A stretch of 64,000 nucleotides of DNA from a virus, in IMG/VR virus record IMGVR_UViG_3300028920_000040, positions 1-64,000 of that record; one strand, 5' to 3'. Below, in pieces: positions 34,642 to 44,053 of the stretch (its first letter is position 1; each line of letters opens with the position of its first letter). The position numbers and the translations under genes are program-made. The notes beneath the pieces are model-generated. The model ran no database searches. It worked only from the letters and a program-made list of their open reading frames with translations, and was not told the DNA's origin.

Positions 34642-37600
34642 ATGGCAATTAATAGAAGAATAAACAAACAAGATATTTGGACAGTCGTACAAATTTTTAA
34701 AAGGAACTTAGTAGATCAAAGTTCCGAAAAATTTATAGGACTTGATGCAGGTAATCTTAGAAGACAAGGAGTTCCTGAACAACAAATTGTTGGTACTTCT
34801 GCCAGCTTCTTTACGCCTTATTACGAGTCTGATGGTGCATATACAAATATTGCTTCTGCCGCTCCTCTTGAAGTATTAGCCGACCAGTTATTACAAGAAT
34901 GGACAGATTATATTCTTACCTCTGCTGATCTTATTCAGATTTATGTTGTAGATAGTCAACTAGAACAACTTGCTCTTTATTCTACTTCAGGAGTTAAAAG
35001 AGGCGACTTATGCATGAGAACTGATATCAGTGCTTCTTATGTAGCATTGAATAGAAGTGCGAGTGCAATGGACGATTGGCAAATCTTTCCTCAATGGTAT
35101 CACGACGATCGTTATTATACACAAGAACAAATCGATGCAATGTTTTCATCTAGTGGTACTGGAGGAAGTTTTACATTTAGAGGATTATGGGATACTCCAT
35201 CTAGTTATAATTCTCAAGGTGGAAAAGGAGTTCGTGTTAATACTGCCGAAACAGGACTTGAGTTTTATGAAATAACCTCAGCGGCATCTACGTCTAGTGT
35301 ATCTGCATTTACACAATTAAGTGATACACCATCAAATTATTCGGGAGAAGGTGGTAAGGGAGTACGAGTTAATACTGGAGAAAATGCTCTTGAGTTTTAT
35401 GTTTTATCTGCTGGTACTACTGATGAAAAGGTTGCTGTCGATTCTGGTGCTACACCGGGATATCTTGGCGCAACTTCTGCTGATGGTGTATTGAGAACTA
35501 GCGATCCAATGACATATAATGATGGTGGTGATTATGTAACTCTTGGTGTAGATAAATCGAAAATTAATTTATCTGATCTTGGTACTTCTGCACATACTCA
35601 TGTTGAAGCTGATATTACAGACTTGACTCATTATACTACTGCCGATTGGAATACAGATTTTGGTAATGCATCATTAAGCGGAATTGGTACTTCTGCACAT
35701 ATGCATTCGACGAGTGATATTATTGGATACTCCGACTCATGGACTTCTGTTAGTGGAAATTATTATACAAAGACAAGTGCTGATAATACATTCGCACCAA
35801 TAGTACATACTCATATATTTTCTGCTTTTACTGGACTATCAGATACACCATCGAGTTATTCTGGACAGACTGGCAAAGGATTGCGTGTTAATGGTGGAGA
35901 AACGGGATTAGAATTTTATACTCCAGTTACAGATACAGATGAAAAGGTTGCTGTTGTTAGTAGTGCGACTGCTGGTTATTTAGGAAATACAAGTGCTGAT
36001 GGAGTATTAAGAACTGCGGAACCATTAACATATAATGATGGTGGAGACTATATTACTATTGGTCTTAACAAGTCTGGAATCAATCTTTCTGATCTTGGAT
36101 CGTCTGCACACACTCATAGTGCAAGTGATATAACTCAAAATGGAACCCCATATTATATTCCAAGATATGATATATCCGGAACACAATTTGAAGATAGTAG
36201 TATTTCTACAAATGCGGCCGGAAATGTGTGTATAGGAGGAATAACATATACTGATATATTAACTATAGTAGACGGTAATTATCAAGGTACAGTATATGTT
36301 ACACAACAGAATAGTGCAACATACGATACTCAAAATACTTGTACATATAGACAACAAATTTATAATGAAACTCCTGCAATGAAATCTGCAATGGAGTTGA
36401 ATTCTAGATTAAACTTTAATACGCCAGGCAATGAGAATAGTACAGTATGGATCAATGTACTTGCTGGTGGTAGCCCATTAAATATTTTACAATTAGAATA
36501 TTCAAGCGCAAAAGCATTAATTACGGCTAGTAGTTATTTGAATATTAGTTCAATTGATAACTTAATTGCGGCTTCTAATGCTTATCTTGTTTCAGATAGT
36601 GGCGAAGTTAAATATAAAACGGCTGCACAAGTATTATCGGACATAGGTGCCGCTTCAGTTTCGGCAGTTGTTAGTGGAACTGGAACAATAAATTATATAC
36701 CTAAATGGAATTCTTCTACTGGATTAACCGATAGTAATGCATATGATAGTGGTTCAAAATTTATATTTGAAGAACCAATTGGGGTTGTTTCTACAGTTCA
36801 ACCACAAATTCAGCTTATATATACGAGTGGTTCAAGATTTGCAAATCTTGGTGTAGACTCTACTGGTCTTTTAACTTTTAGTGCAGCAGGAACAAATCCA
36901 AGATTTAAGTTTGAAAATAATATTGGTATTGGTGTAACTCCAAGTAATACACATCAAATCTATACTCGTGGTGCCTCTGCTCCACAATTAAAGTTTGAAT
37001 ATGATATTAATAACTTTTTTACTGTTTCCATTTCTAGTTTAGGATTTATTACATTTGATGCCCAGGGAGCAGGAACGACTGGATTTCAATTTAGTGATCC
37101 TCTTACATTGACATCGGTAGCTAATGCTACTTCAAATACAAATAAATTTTTGGTATTAGATTCTAATATTGTTAAGTACAGAACCTCGGCAGAAATGTTG
37201 AGTGATATTGGTGCTGCTTCTGTTACTGCTTTAAGTGGAGAAGCAAATACGGCATCCAATCAGGGTGGCGCCAATGAATTATTTATTCAAAAAACTGGAG
37301 ACGATTTAGAATTTAGAACATTATCGGCCGGTCCTGGTGTGAGTATTATAAGTGGTACTAATGTATTAACTTTCTCTGCTGATGTTAGTGCTTCTGAAAT
37401 TGCTGGTACTCCAAACTACTATGCTAGGTTCAATGGTACCGGAGACAATGTTGAAGACTCAATGTTAGTAGATGATGGGTCACAAACATTATCGGCTTAT
37501 GCAAAAATAGTGTTCCCATATGGTATCATTAACGCAAAAACAAGCGATTCGTGGTTTGATATTTTTCAAAATACAGAAGACGGTTCAGATACTAAAGCAA

Positions 37601-40600
37601 CTAGAATTGGTGGCGGTGGTGATGTTTCATCCAATCGTGGGGCTTATATTGCTTTATATGGAAATGAACGAGCAACTCTTAGTGGTGATCTTCAATTAGT
37701 TCCGGGCACTGCTGGTAATATTAAAATGGAAGGCATCGATGCTGGTGATGATTCATATACAGGAATTCTTATTATTGATTCCACAACTGTCCAACGTAGA
37801 AGCACTACACAATTAGCGAGTGATATTGAAGGAAGTATTGATCATACTGCATTGAGTAATTTGAATAGTTCAAGTTATTATCATCTTACATCAGCGAATC
37901 ATAATACATTAACAAATGGTTTATTAGCTGATAGTTTACATCATCATGATGGTTTGTGGGAATCAGATAATGGTCAACAAAAAGTATATGTTACTAGTAA
38001 TGGATGGGTTGGTATTGGAGCCAATGGAATTCAAAACGCACAATTATATGTTTATAGAAATTATATTAATGCTACAACATCTTATGGAATATACGAAGAT
38101 ACCGAAATTAATATAACAGAAGATGGTACATATTATAATATTGGAATTTATACCGATCCAACAACAATAATATCGGCTGGAGTTACAGATAGTGGATATT
38201 TAATTGGTACCAGAACATATGCTTTAAGAAATAGTTCTGCTGATAATGGAACTTTAAATACTTTATATGGTTTGGAAATGGCATATGGTCATTATACTGG
38301 TGCTGGAACATCAGCCCAAACAAATACAGCATACGGAATTTATATAAGACCATTTCAAGATGCTGGAAATATTACAACAAGATATGGATTGGCAATTGAT
38401 ACACCAACTGGAAGTAATGTAGAAAACGAATGGGGAATTTATGTCGCTGATGATGCTCCAAACTATTTTGCTGGTACTATAAAAATTAATACTATTGATA
38501 GTGCAAGTGCTGATTATGATAAGATACTTGTTTCAAATGGTGGAATAATAGAATATAGAACTGGTGCAGAAGTATTAAGCGACATTGGTGCCGCTCATAC
38601 ATCTGCTCTTTATACTTCTGCTGATTGGTACACCGAATTTGGTAATGCTTCATTAAGTCAAATTGGAACATCTGCTCATACTCACGTTGAAGCAGATATA
38701 ACTGATCTTACTCATTATACTAGTGCTAATTTCTATAATGATTTAGGAACAGCATCATTAAGCGATTTGGGATCAAGTGCCCATAATCATGTAAAATCAG
38801 AAATTACAGATTTTGGAAATTATGTTTCAGCAACAGCTTTAACAGGAACACAATATCGCATACCAAGGTTCGCCACCACATCAACTTTAGAAAACTCTCC
38901 AATTTACACAGATTCTAATAACAATGCCGTTGGTATTAATGTTAATGCTCAATGGACATCATCTTATCATTGGTATCTTAATGTTGAAACGGATATGGAT
39001 GTTCCTTCGGATGATACTTTGTATGTAATAGGACAATCTGTTTCAGATGGTTCAATTTCTATTCCATCAAGTGCTACAAATTCTGGTTATTTAATGGGTG
39101 TACAGTCATCTATGTTGATAGATGATGCTGAATTTGAAGGAACAATAGGTAGTGTTTATGGAGCAAGAATTGATGCAGGAACATATACTTCGGCTGTTTC
39201 TGGCACAATTGATGGTGTTTATGGTATTAGAATAAGAATATTTAAAGGGGATAATGCAACTCATAATAGTTCATATGGAATATATCAAGAGTCAGATTAT
39301 GATAGTGTTGTAAACTATTTTGAAGATTCAATAGGAATCGGTATTATACCACAATATTCTTTAGATGTTTCAGGAACATTAATAAGATTTCAAAGATCAA
39401 CTAAAGATTTATATATTAATCCTAATTATGGTGATGCTAATAATTATGCCGCTATTTATACCAAGTCTGATGAAAACATGGCACTAAGACTTGGGGCAAC
39501 TGAAAATGTTAATCAATTAGTTCTTAATACAAATGGTAATGTTGGTGTTGGTGCTGATCCATCAACACAAGCACATTTCTATGTTGCTGATACCACATTA
39601 AATATTTCAGCCGATTATTTTCCAATTTATTTTTATCATGTAAAAACAGATGGTGCATCCGATGAAAATACAGATTTATGGGGAATAAGAAATGATTTAA
39701 GATATAATCAATCATCTGGAATACTTGGTAACACAATAGTTAATTATAATTATTTTTCACATACAAATGGAGAAATTGGAACATCAGCGGTTGCAAGATA
39801 TCTTTATGGTCTTGATTATAAAGCATCATTACTTGGAGGTATAATTCATGGTGGAGTTCAAGGTACCCGTGGTGAAATCGATCAGGGTAGTGGACATATA
39901 ATTGAATCAGATGTAAGAGCAATTGGAGCTATTGTTTATGGTGGAGGACAAATTGATAGTCATGTTTATGGTGTAAGAGCAGAAGCTAGACTAGAAGCTA
40001 CTGGTTCTTGGGGTGGTACGGCTTATGGTGCATATAATTATGTTAATTTAGATGGTGGAACTGTTGGTGGTAATGTAGTTGGAACAAAATCATATGTAAA
40101 TCAAGTATCGGGAAATGATGTTAATAATAATATTTTTGGATCAGATGTAGAATTACATCTTTCTGGTACTTCTGTTGATGTTTATGGTCATCGTGATGTA
40201 ATATCAGTATTAGATAATTGTAATATATCTGACGATGTTTATGGAAAATATACTCGTATTAATTTGGAGTCTGGTAGTACTGTAGATGGTGTATTTGGAA
40301 ATTATATATTTCTTAATCAAGATGGTGGTACGATTAATACAAACGCATATGCGTTATGGGTAGAAGCTGATATGGATGGAACCGTTGGTTCTACAACGCT
40401 TGGTCGTTTTTATGCCAATAGTAACATAGATTATGGTGTGACAGTAAGAGGCGACATTGGCACACATTTTCAGCTTGAATATGATGGCTCCAATTACATG
40501 AATATCAAAATGGCTTTTAATGGAGCTACTACTTTTGATGCTGTTGGTAATGGAGCCATATTCAACTTTTTAGATCCTTTGTTTATTGATTCTGGAATTT

Positions 40601-42681
40601 ATGTTGGTGGAGAAAATGCTTTTCCATCCTCTGCCTACGATAGTTATGCGGTGATATTAAGAACGGCAGGTGCCGGTTTGGCTCCATTCGATCAAGCAGG
40701 ATCATTAGTATATAGACCAAGATTGAGCAACACCGCAGGAAGAAGTAACCATTACTTTTATACCGGAGCAACACCGTCATTGAGGTTTGAAATCGAAGAA
40801 GACGGTGATATTGATATTTATGGAGATTCTGGGCAATATGTTTGGTTTGATTCGGGGTATGAGAGTGTTGGAATTGGAATCGCCGCACAATCTGATACAT
40901 CGTTGGATGTATATCGTAATGTAGCAACATCAGTCACTCGTGGGTATGCAAGTGAAGCGAAGGTTGAACTGAATACCGGTGCTGATGTGTCTGATAAAAT
41001 AGCGGCATTTCGTGGTATTCTCGTACTCAATGATGGAGTTGTGAACGATGATGCCTACATATATTGGGGAAATTTTGATCACAATTCTAGCGCAACAATT
41101 GTTGGTGACGCCTATTTGTCATTTTTAAAGGCAAGTCTTGATGCAGATATTGGCGGCGATTTTTATGGTAGCTATATAGATATTGATCAGGGCGCAGGAA
41201 CCGTTTCTGGTAATGCTACGGGTCTTTATGTGCGGACTGATTTTGATGGTAATATTAGTGGTACTACTCGTCTGGGTTATTTTTATGGTAATAGTAATAC
41301 AGACATTGGTTTAGAAATTCGTGGGGCTATGAACGAAGCTTCATCGCTTCGTATATCAAGAAGTGATTCAGATTATGGAGATTTATATTGTAGTTCTGAT
41401 GGTAATTTATTTATGTATTCAACTGGTGGATATAATGGAGCAGGAAACACTTCATTTACTCCAGCAGCTCCTTGGCATGTTCACAAAGTAACATCTGCCA
41501 CTTCGGCTGTTCAAGAATTACTTAGACTTAGAGCAGATAGCGCAGGAGTAGCAACATCAGGTTTTGGAGCGGCTATAGCTTTTCATCTTGATAGTCCGGC
41601 TTATGCTGACGATTTTCAAACTGGTAGAATTGAAAATGTAATGACTAGTGTTAGTGGTACCGCATATTCAATGTATTTTAAAGTTTGGAATGCTCCTAAT
41701 TTTGATACTGCACTTTCACTTTATAATCCTCAAGGAGGAGTAACACAATCTTATGGTTCTGTTGGTATAAAATCAACTCCACAAGGACAGGCAATACATA
41801 TAGAAAGATATGGTGGATCGGATAGTTGGCAACTTGGTGTTGATACAGGTGTATTTACAGCTGGCGATTTTAATTTTAGTCAAAATGGTACTGATAGAAT
41901 AATATTTAAGAAAAGTGGATCGTTACAATTAAATACAATAAGTGCGGCTACAACTGATACAGATAAATTCTTAGTTTCTGATTCTGGTATAGTTAAGTTT
42001 AGAACGGGAGCAGAAGTATTAAGTGATATTGGCGCACAAGCTTCAGATGATGATTTGACAGCTTTGGCTGGTTTAACAGGAACAGGATTTGCAGTTAGAA
42101 CAGGAACAAATACATGGAATCAAAGAACTTTACAAACATCTGGAGATGCTATTGGAATAACATATGCAGATGGTGTTGCTAGTAATCCTGTTTTCTTTTT
42201 AGATATTGGTGGTGGAAGCACTCAAGTAGCTTCTGGAGATCATAATCATAATTCTACTTATGCAAATATTAGTCATACACATTCTTTTTTATATGATAAT
42301 GGTGTTGGAACCAAATTTGCTAATGCCATTACTATACCAACTTCGGCTGAAATTGAATTAGTAGGATCATCAGCTTTAAACATACCATCAATGCAGGGAG
42401 GTGCTGGTGGTAATCCAATTAACGGTATATTAATTATTAATACAACTAATCCAACAGGAGCATCTGGTTGGTATGGTATGATAAAATGTCATGGTAATTC
42501 AAATAATAATGAAATATGGATTGACGGTGGTGGATTGGCAATTTCAGATACAGCTTTAAAATTATGCGTATATAATAAATATGCTGGTTCATATCCAACA
42601 AATTATAATACTATATATATTAAAAATAATACTGGATTAAGTGTTACACTTACGTTAATGTGGATTGGTGTAATATTTTAA
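34642..42681 (+). CDS. Giant tail fibre protein
   Basis: 2,679 residues. The N-terminus (MAINRRINKQDIWTVVQIFK) is probably the baseplate-binding part. Three copies of a module of the form LSDTPSSYSGQ-GKGxRVN-ETGLEFY occur in the first 430 residues. Then come LSDLGTSAHTHVEADITDL modules with His-rich turns as in T4 long fibres, and several copies of KYRTSAEMLSDIGAAS. The middle is beta-helix-like, with VYGVRAEAR, GTKSYVNQ and YGKYTRINLESG repeats of YG, G and N. It ends with NTGLSVTLTLMWIGVIF. It likely binds the host surface. The ribosome site is weak, so coupling to the spike gene is likely. Confidence 0.85.
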   Translation: MAINRRINKQDIWTVVQIFKRNLVDQSSEKFIGLDAGNLRRQGVPEQQIVGTSASFFTPYYESDGAYTNIASAAPLEVLADQLLQEWTDYILTSADLIQIYVVDSQLEQLALYSTSGVKRGDLCMRTDISASYVALNRSASAMDDWQIFPQWYHDDRYYTQEQIDAMFSSSGTGGSFTFRGLWDTPSSYNSQGGKGVRVNTAETGLEFYEITSAASTSSVSAFTQLSDTPSNYSGEGGKGVRVNTGENALEFYVLSAGTTDEKVAVDSGATPGYLGATSADGVLRTSDPMTYNDGGDYVTLGVDKSKINLSDLGTSAHTHVEADITDLTHYTTADWNTDFGNASLSGIGTSAHMHSTSDIIGYSDSWTSVSGNYYTKTSADNTFAPIVHTHIFSAFTGLSDTPSSYSGQTGKGLRVNGGETGLEFYTPVTDTDEKVAVVSSATAGYLGNTSADGVLRTAEPLTYNDGGDYITIGLNKSGINLSDLGSSAHTHSASDITQNGTPYYIPRYDISGTQFEDSSISTNAAGNVCIGGITYTDILTIVDGNYQGTVYVTQQNSATYDTQNTCTYRQQIYNETPAMKSAMELNSRLNFNTPGNENSTVWINVLAGGSPLNILQLEYSSAKALITASSYLNISSIDNLIAASNAYLVSDSGEVKYKTAAQVLSDIGAASVSAVVSGTGTINYIPKWNSSTGLTDSNAYDSGSKFIFEEPIGVVSTVQPQIQLIYTSGSRFANLGVDSTGLLTFSAAGTNPRFKFENNIGIGVTPSNTHQIYTRGASAPQLKFEYDINNFFTVSISSLGFITFDAQGAGTTGFQFSDPLTLTSVANATSNTNKFLVLDSNIVKYRTSAEMLSDIGAASVTALSGEANTASNQGGANELFIQKTGDDLEFRTLSAGPGVSIISGTNVLTFSADVSASEIAGTPNYYARFNGTGDNVEDSMLVDDGSQTLSAYAKIVFPYGIINAKTSDSWFDIFQNTEDGSDTKATRIGGGGDVSSNRGAYIALYGNERATLSGDLQLVPGTAGNIKMEGIDAGDDSYTGILIIDSTTVQRRSTTQLASDIEGSIDHTALSNLNSSSYYHLTSANHNTLTNGLLADSLHHHDGLWESDNGQQKVYVTSNGWVGIGANGIQNAQLYVYRNYINATTSYGIYEDTEINITEDGTYYNIGIYTDPTTIISAGVTDSGYLIGTRTYALRNSSADNGTLNTLYGLEMAYGHYTGAGTSAQTNTAYGIYIRPFQDAGNITTRYGLAIDTPTGSNVENEWGIYVADDAPNYFAGTIKINTIDSASADYDKILVSNGGIIEYRTGAEVLSDIGAAHTSALYTSADWYTEFGNASLSQIGTSAHTHVEADITDLTHYTSANFYNDLGTASLSDLGSSAHNHVKSEITDFGNYVSATALTGTQYRIPRFATTSTLENSPIYTDSNNNAVGINVNAQWTSSYHWYLNVETDMDVPSDDTLYVIGQSVSDGSISIPSSATNSGYLMGVQSSMLIDDAEFEGTIGSVYGARIDAGTYTSAVSGTIDGVYGIRIRIFKGDNATHNSSYGIYQESDYDSVVNYFEDSIGIGIIPQYSLDVSGTLIRFQRSTKDLYINPNYGDANNYAAIYTKSDENMALRLGATENVNQLVLNTNGNVGVGADPSTQAHFYVADTTLNISADYFPIYFYHVKTDGASDENTDLWGIRNDLRYNQSSGILGNTIVNYNYFSHTNGEIGTSAVARYLYGLDYKASLLGGIIHGGVQGTRGEIDQGSGHIIESDVRAIGAIVYGGGQIDSHVYGVRAEARLEATGSWGGTAYGAYNYVNLDGGTVGGNVVGTKSYVNQVSGNDVNNNIFGSDVELHLSGTSVDVYGHRDVISVLDNCNISDDVYGKYTRINLESGSTVDGVFGNYIFLNQDGGTINTNAYALWVEADMDGTVGSTTLGRFYANSNIDYGVTVRGDIGTHFQLEYDGSNYMNIKMAFNGATTFDAVGNGAIFNFLDPLFIDSGIYVGGENAFPSSAYDSYAVILRTAGAGLAPFDQAGSLVYRPRLSNTAGRSNHYFYTGATPSLRFEIEEDGDIDIYGDSGQYVWFDSGYESVGIGIAAQSDTSLDVYRNVATSVTRGYASEAKVELNTGADVSDKIAAFRGILVLNDGVVNDDAYIYWGNFDHNSSATIVGDAYLSFLKASLDADIGGDFYGSYIDIDQGAGTVSGNATGLYVRTDFDGNISGTTRLGYFYGNSNTDIGLEIRGAMNEASSLRISRSDSDYGDLYCSSDGNLFMYSTGGYNGAGNTSFTPAAPWHVHKVTSATSAVQELLRLRADSAGVATSGFGAAIAFHLDSPAYADDFQTGRIENVMTSVSGTAYSMYFKVWNAPNFDTALSLYNPQGGVTQSYGSVGIKSTPQGQAIHIERYGGSDSWQLGVDTGVFTAGDFNFSQNGTDRIIFKKSGSLQLNTISAATTDTDKFLVSDSGIVKFRTGAEVLSDIGAQASDDDLTALAGLTGTGFAVRTGTNTWNQRTLQTSGDAIGITYADGVASNPVFFLDIGGGSTQVASGDHNHNSTYANISHTHSFLYDNGVGTKFANAITIPTSAEIELVGSSALNIPSMQGGAGGNPINGILIINTTNPTGASGWYGMIKCHGNSNNNEIWIDGGGLAISDTALKLCVYNKYAGSYPTNYNTIYIKNNTGLSVTLTLMWIGVIF

Positions 42682-42682
42682 T

Positions 42683-43138
42683 ATGAAAACAATAACTATT
42701 ATAATAGAAGGAACAGAATCTTTATATCCTAAATGTAAAGATGTTATTATTATACCGGATGAAAAAGGAGCAGATTCAAAAAGAAAAGCAGTATTAAAAG
42801 ACCTTTATCTTATGGATTATCTAGCTGAACATTCTGACGTTTTATATCACGATGCAGATTGTAGAGTCTATAAAAAGATATATAAATTTCTAGAGGGTAA
42901 AAAAATAGCATGTGGGAAGACTATAAATGTATTTGATTCCTTCTTGGTATATAGTAATGATACAAGATTTTGGCAAAGACTTAAGAAAGAATATATTAAG
43001 TTTAATTATGAAATACACGGTCCTATATATGGATTTTTAAGTAAATTATTGCGTAGAAAGGATTTAGTCAAAATTCCAAAAAATATGTATAAACATAGAA
43101 TGAGAACATATAAGAGTCTAACACGAAATAAAATATAA
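42683..43138 (+). CDS. Small GT-A-like protein coupled to the fibre gene
   Basis: 151 residues. It starts one base after the fibre stop and has no visible ribosome site, so it is probably read by coupling. SDVLYHDADCRVYKKIYKFL contains a DxD motif (D57, D59) in the usual GT-A context, with a hydrophobic strand before it. DSFLVYSNDTRFWQRLKKEY is like the acceptor-side part of sugar transferases. It is short for a full enzyme (usually 200 or more), so it may be a minimal or degenerate glycosyltransferase. A role in modifying the fibre is inferred from position. Confidence 0.5.
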   Translation: MKTITIIIEGTESLYPKCKDVIIIPDEKGADSKRKAVLKDLYLMDYLAEHSDVLYHDADCRVYKKIYKFLEGKKIACGKTINVFDSFLVYSNDTRFWQRLKKEYIKFNYEIHGPIYGFLSKLLRRKDLVKIPKNMYKHRMRTYKSLTRNKI

Positions 43139-43141
43139 ATA
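43134..43141 (+). promoter_or_regulatory. Late promoter TATAAATA
   Basis: Exact octamer overlapping the end of the glycosyltransferase-like gene, 37 bases before the start at 43178; restarts transcription for gp25 and gp6. Confidence 0.6.
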
Positions 43142-43158
43142 ATTAACGTATAACACTT

Positions 43159-43174
43159 AAGCCTCAGGAGGTTT
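43159..43174 (+). promoter_or_regulatory. Hairpin covering the ribosome-binding site
   Basis: AAGCCTC and GAGGTTT can pair around a short loop. The right arm contains the AGGAGG that serves the ATG at 43178, so the stem could hide the ribosome site. Confidence 0.45.
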
Positions 43175-43177
43175 GAT

Positions 43178-43654
43178 ATGAAAAACGTAGAGATGATTCA
43201 GTTGGTACAGGTAATTGACAAAGTACTTCCGGTTTCTAAGAAGGTCAAATTTAACTATTTGTTGAACAAGAACAAGAGACTTATCGATGAAGAACAGAAG
43301 ACACTTGCCGAGATATCTAAGCCAAGTGACAAGATTGTTGAATTCGAAACAAAGAGACTTGAACTTTGTAGAACTCATTGTACTAAAGATGACGATGGAA
43401 ATCCGGTTTTAAACAAAGATACAAATAGGTTTGAAGGATTAGACAAGAGCGCAAAGTTTAAGAAGGCATTTGAAAAATTAGCTAAAGAATATGATGAAGC
43501 AATCAAAGAAAACCAGGAAAAAATGAACCAGTATGACGAACTTCTTCAGGAAGAATCTAAAGTAGAACTTGTAAAGATTCCTATTGATATTGTTCCTGAC
43601 GACGTTATTGCTGGAAACGATTTAGCAATATTAATGGAAATTATAGAGGAGTAA
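43178..43654 (+). CDS. Hypothetical helical protein upstream of gp25
   Basis: 158 residues, not firmly recognised. It is mostly helical: KFNYLLNKNKRLIDEEQKTL, then ELCRTHCTKDDDGNPVLNKD, then FEKLAKEYDEAIKENQEKMN and a C-terminal LVKIPIDIVPDDVI-AGNDL. The central ...HCTKDDDGNPV... turn is reminiscent of DUF1617-like phage proteins, a weak link. It is co-transcribed with gp25 and gp6, one base before gp25. A tail or baseplate assembly role is inferred. Confidence 0.5.
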   Translation: MKNVEMIQLVQVIDKVLPVSKKVKFNYLLNKNKRLIDEEQKTLAEISKPSDKIVEFETKRLELCRTHCTKDDDGNPVLNKDTNRFEGLDKSAKFKKAFEKLAKEYDEAIKENQEKMNQYDELLQEESKVELVKIPIDIVPDDVIAGNDLAILMEIIEE

Positions 43655-43655
43655 T

Positions 43656-44042
43656 ATGGCAGTAAACAGAGAATTCGCCGATAGATGGGCATATGACATT
43701 TCTCAAAATGTTATATCCAAAGGAGAAATATGGGATGTCGATGTACTTAATCAATCGATAGAACTTATTCTCGGCACTGTCTATGGTGAAAGGCTGTTTA
43801 ATACCTCCTTTGGTTGTGGTCTTCAATTAAGAATTTTTGAATCTATGACTCCTGAAGCTGGCGAGGATATTCTCAATGAGATTGCTCGCCAGCTTAAATT
43901 GTGGGAGGATCGAATCATAGTATTGGAAGATGAAATGAGACTCAACTTTAATGGAGATAGTAATTCTATTACTATAACAATACCATATATTATAAGAGAT
44001 CGAAATCTTAGATCGGTTTTTAAGAAAAAGATAATCACATAG
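43656..44042 (+). CDS. gp25: Baseplate wedge protein (T4 gp25-like)
   Basis: 128 residues (T4 gp25 has 132). IELILGTVYGERLFNTSFGC, GLQLRIFESM is the conserved gp25/GPW core, followed by WEDRIIVLEDEM and a final strand pair. gp25 links wedges to the hub and sheath and is conserved in contractile tails. GAGGAG precedes the start, and gp6 follows as in other contractile systems (gpW-gpJ). Confidence 0.93.
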   Translation: MAVNREFADRWAYDISQNVISKGEIWDVDVLNQSIELILGTVYGERLFNTSFGCGLQLRIFESMTPEAGEDILNEIARQLKLWEDRIIVLEDEMRLNFNGDSNSITITIPYIIRDRNLRSVFKKKIIT

Positions 44043-44053
44043 CGGAGAGTTAG

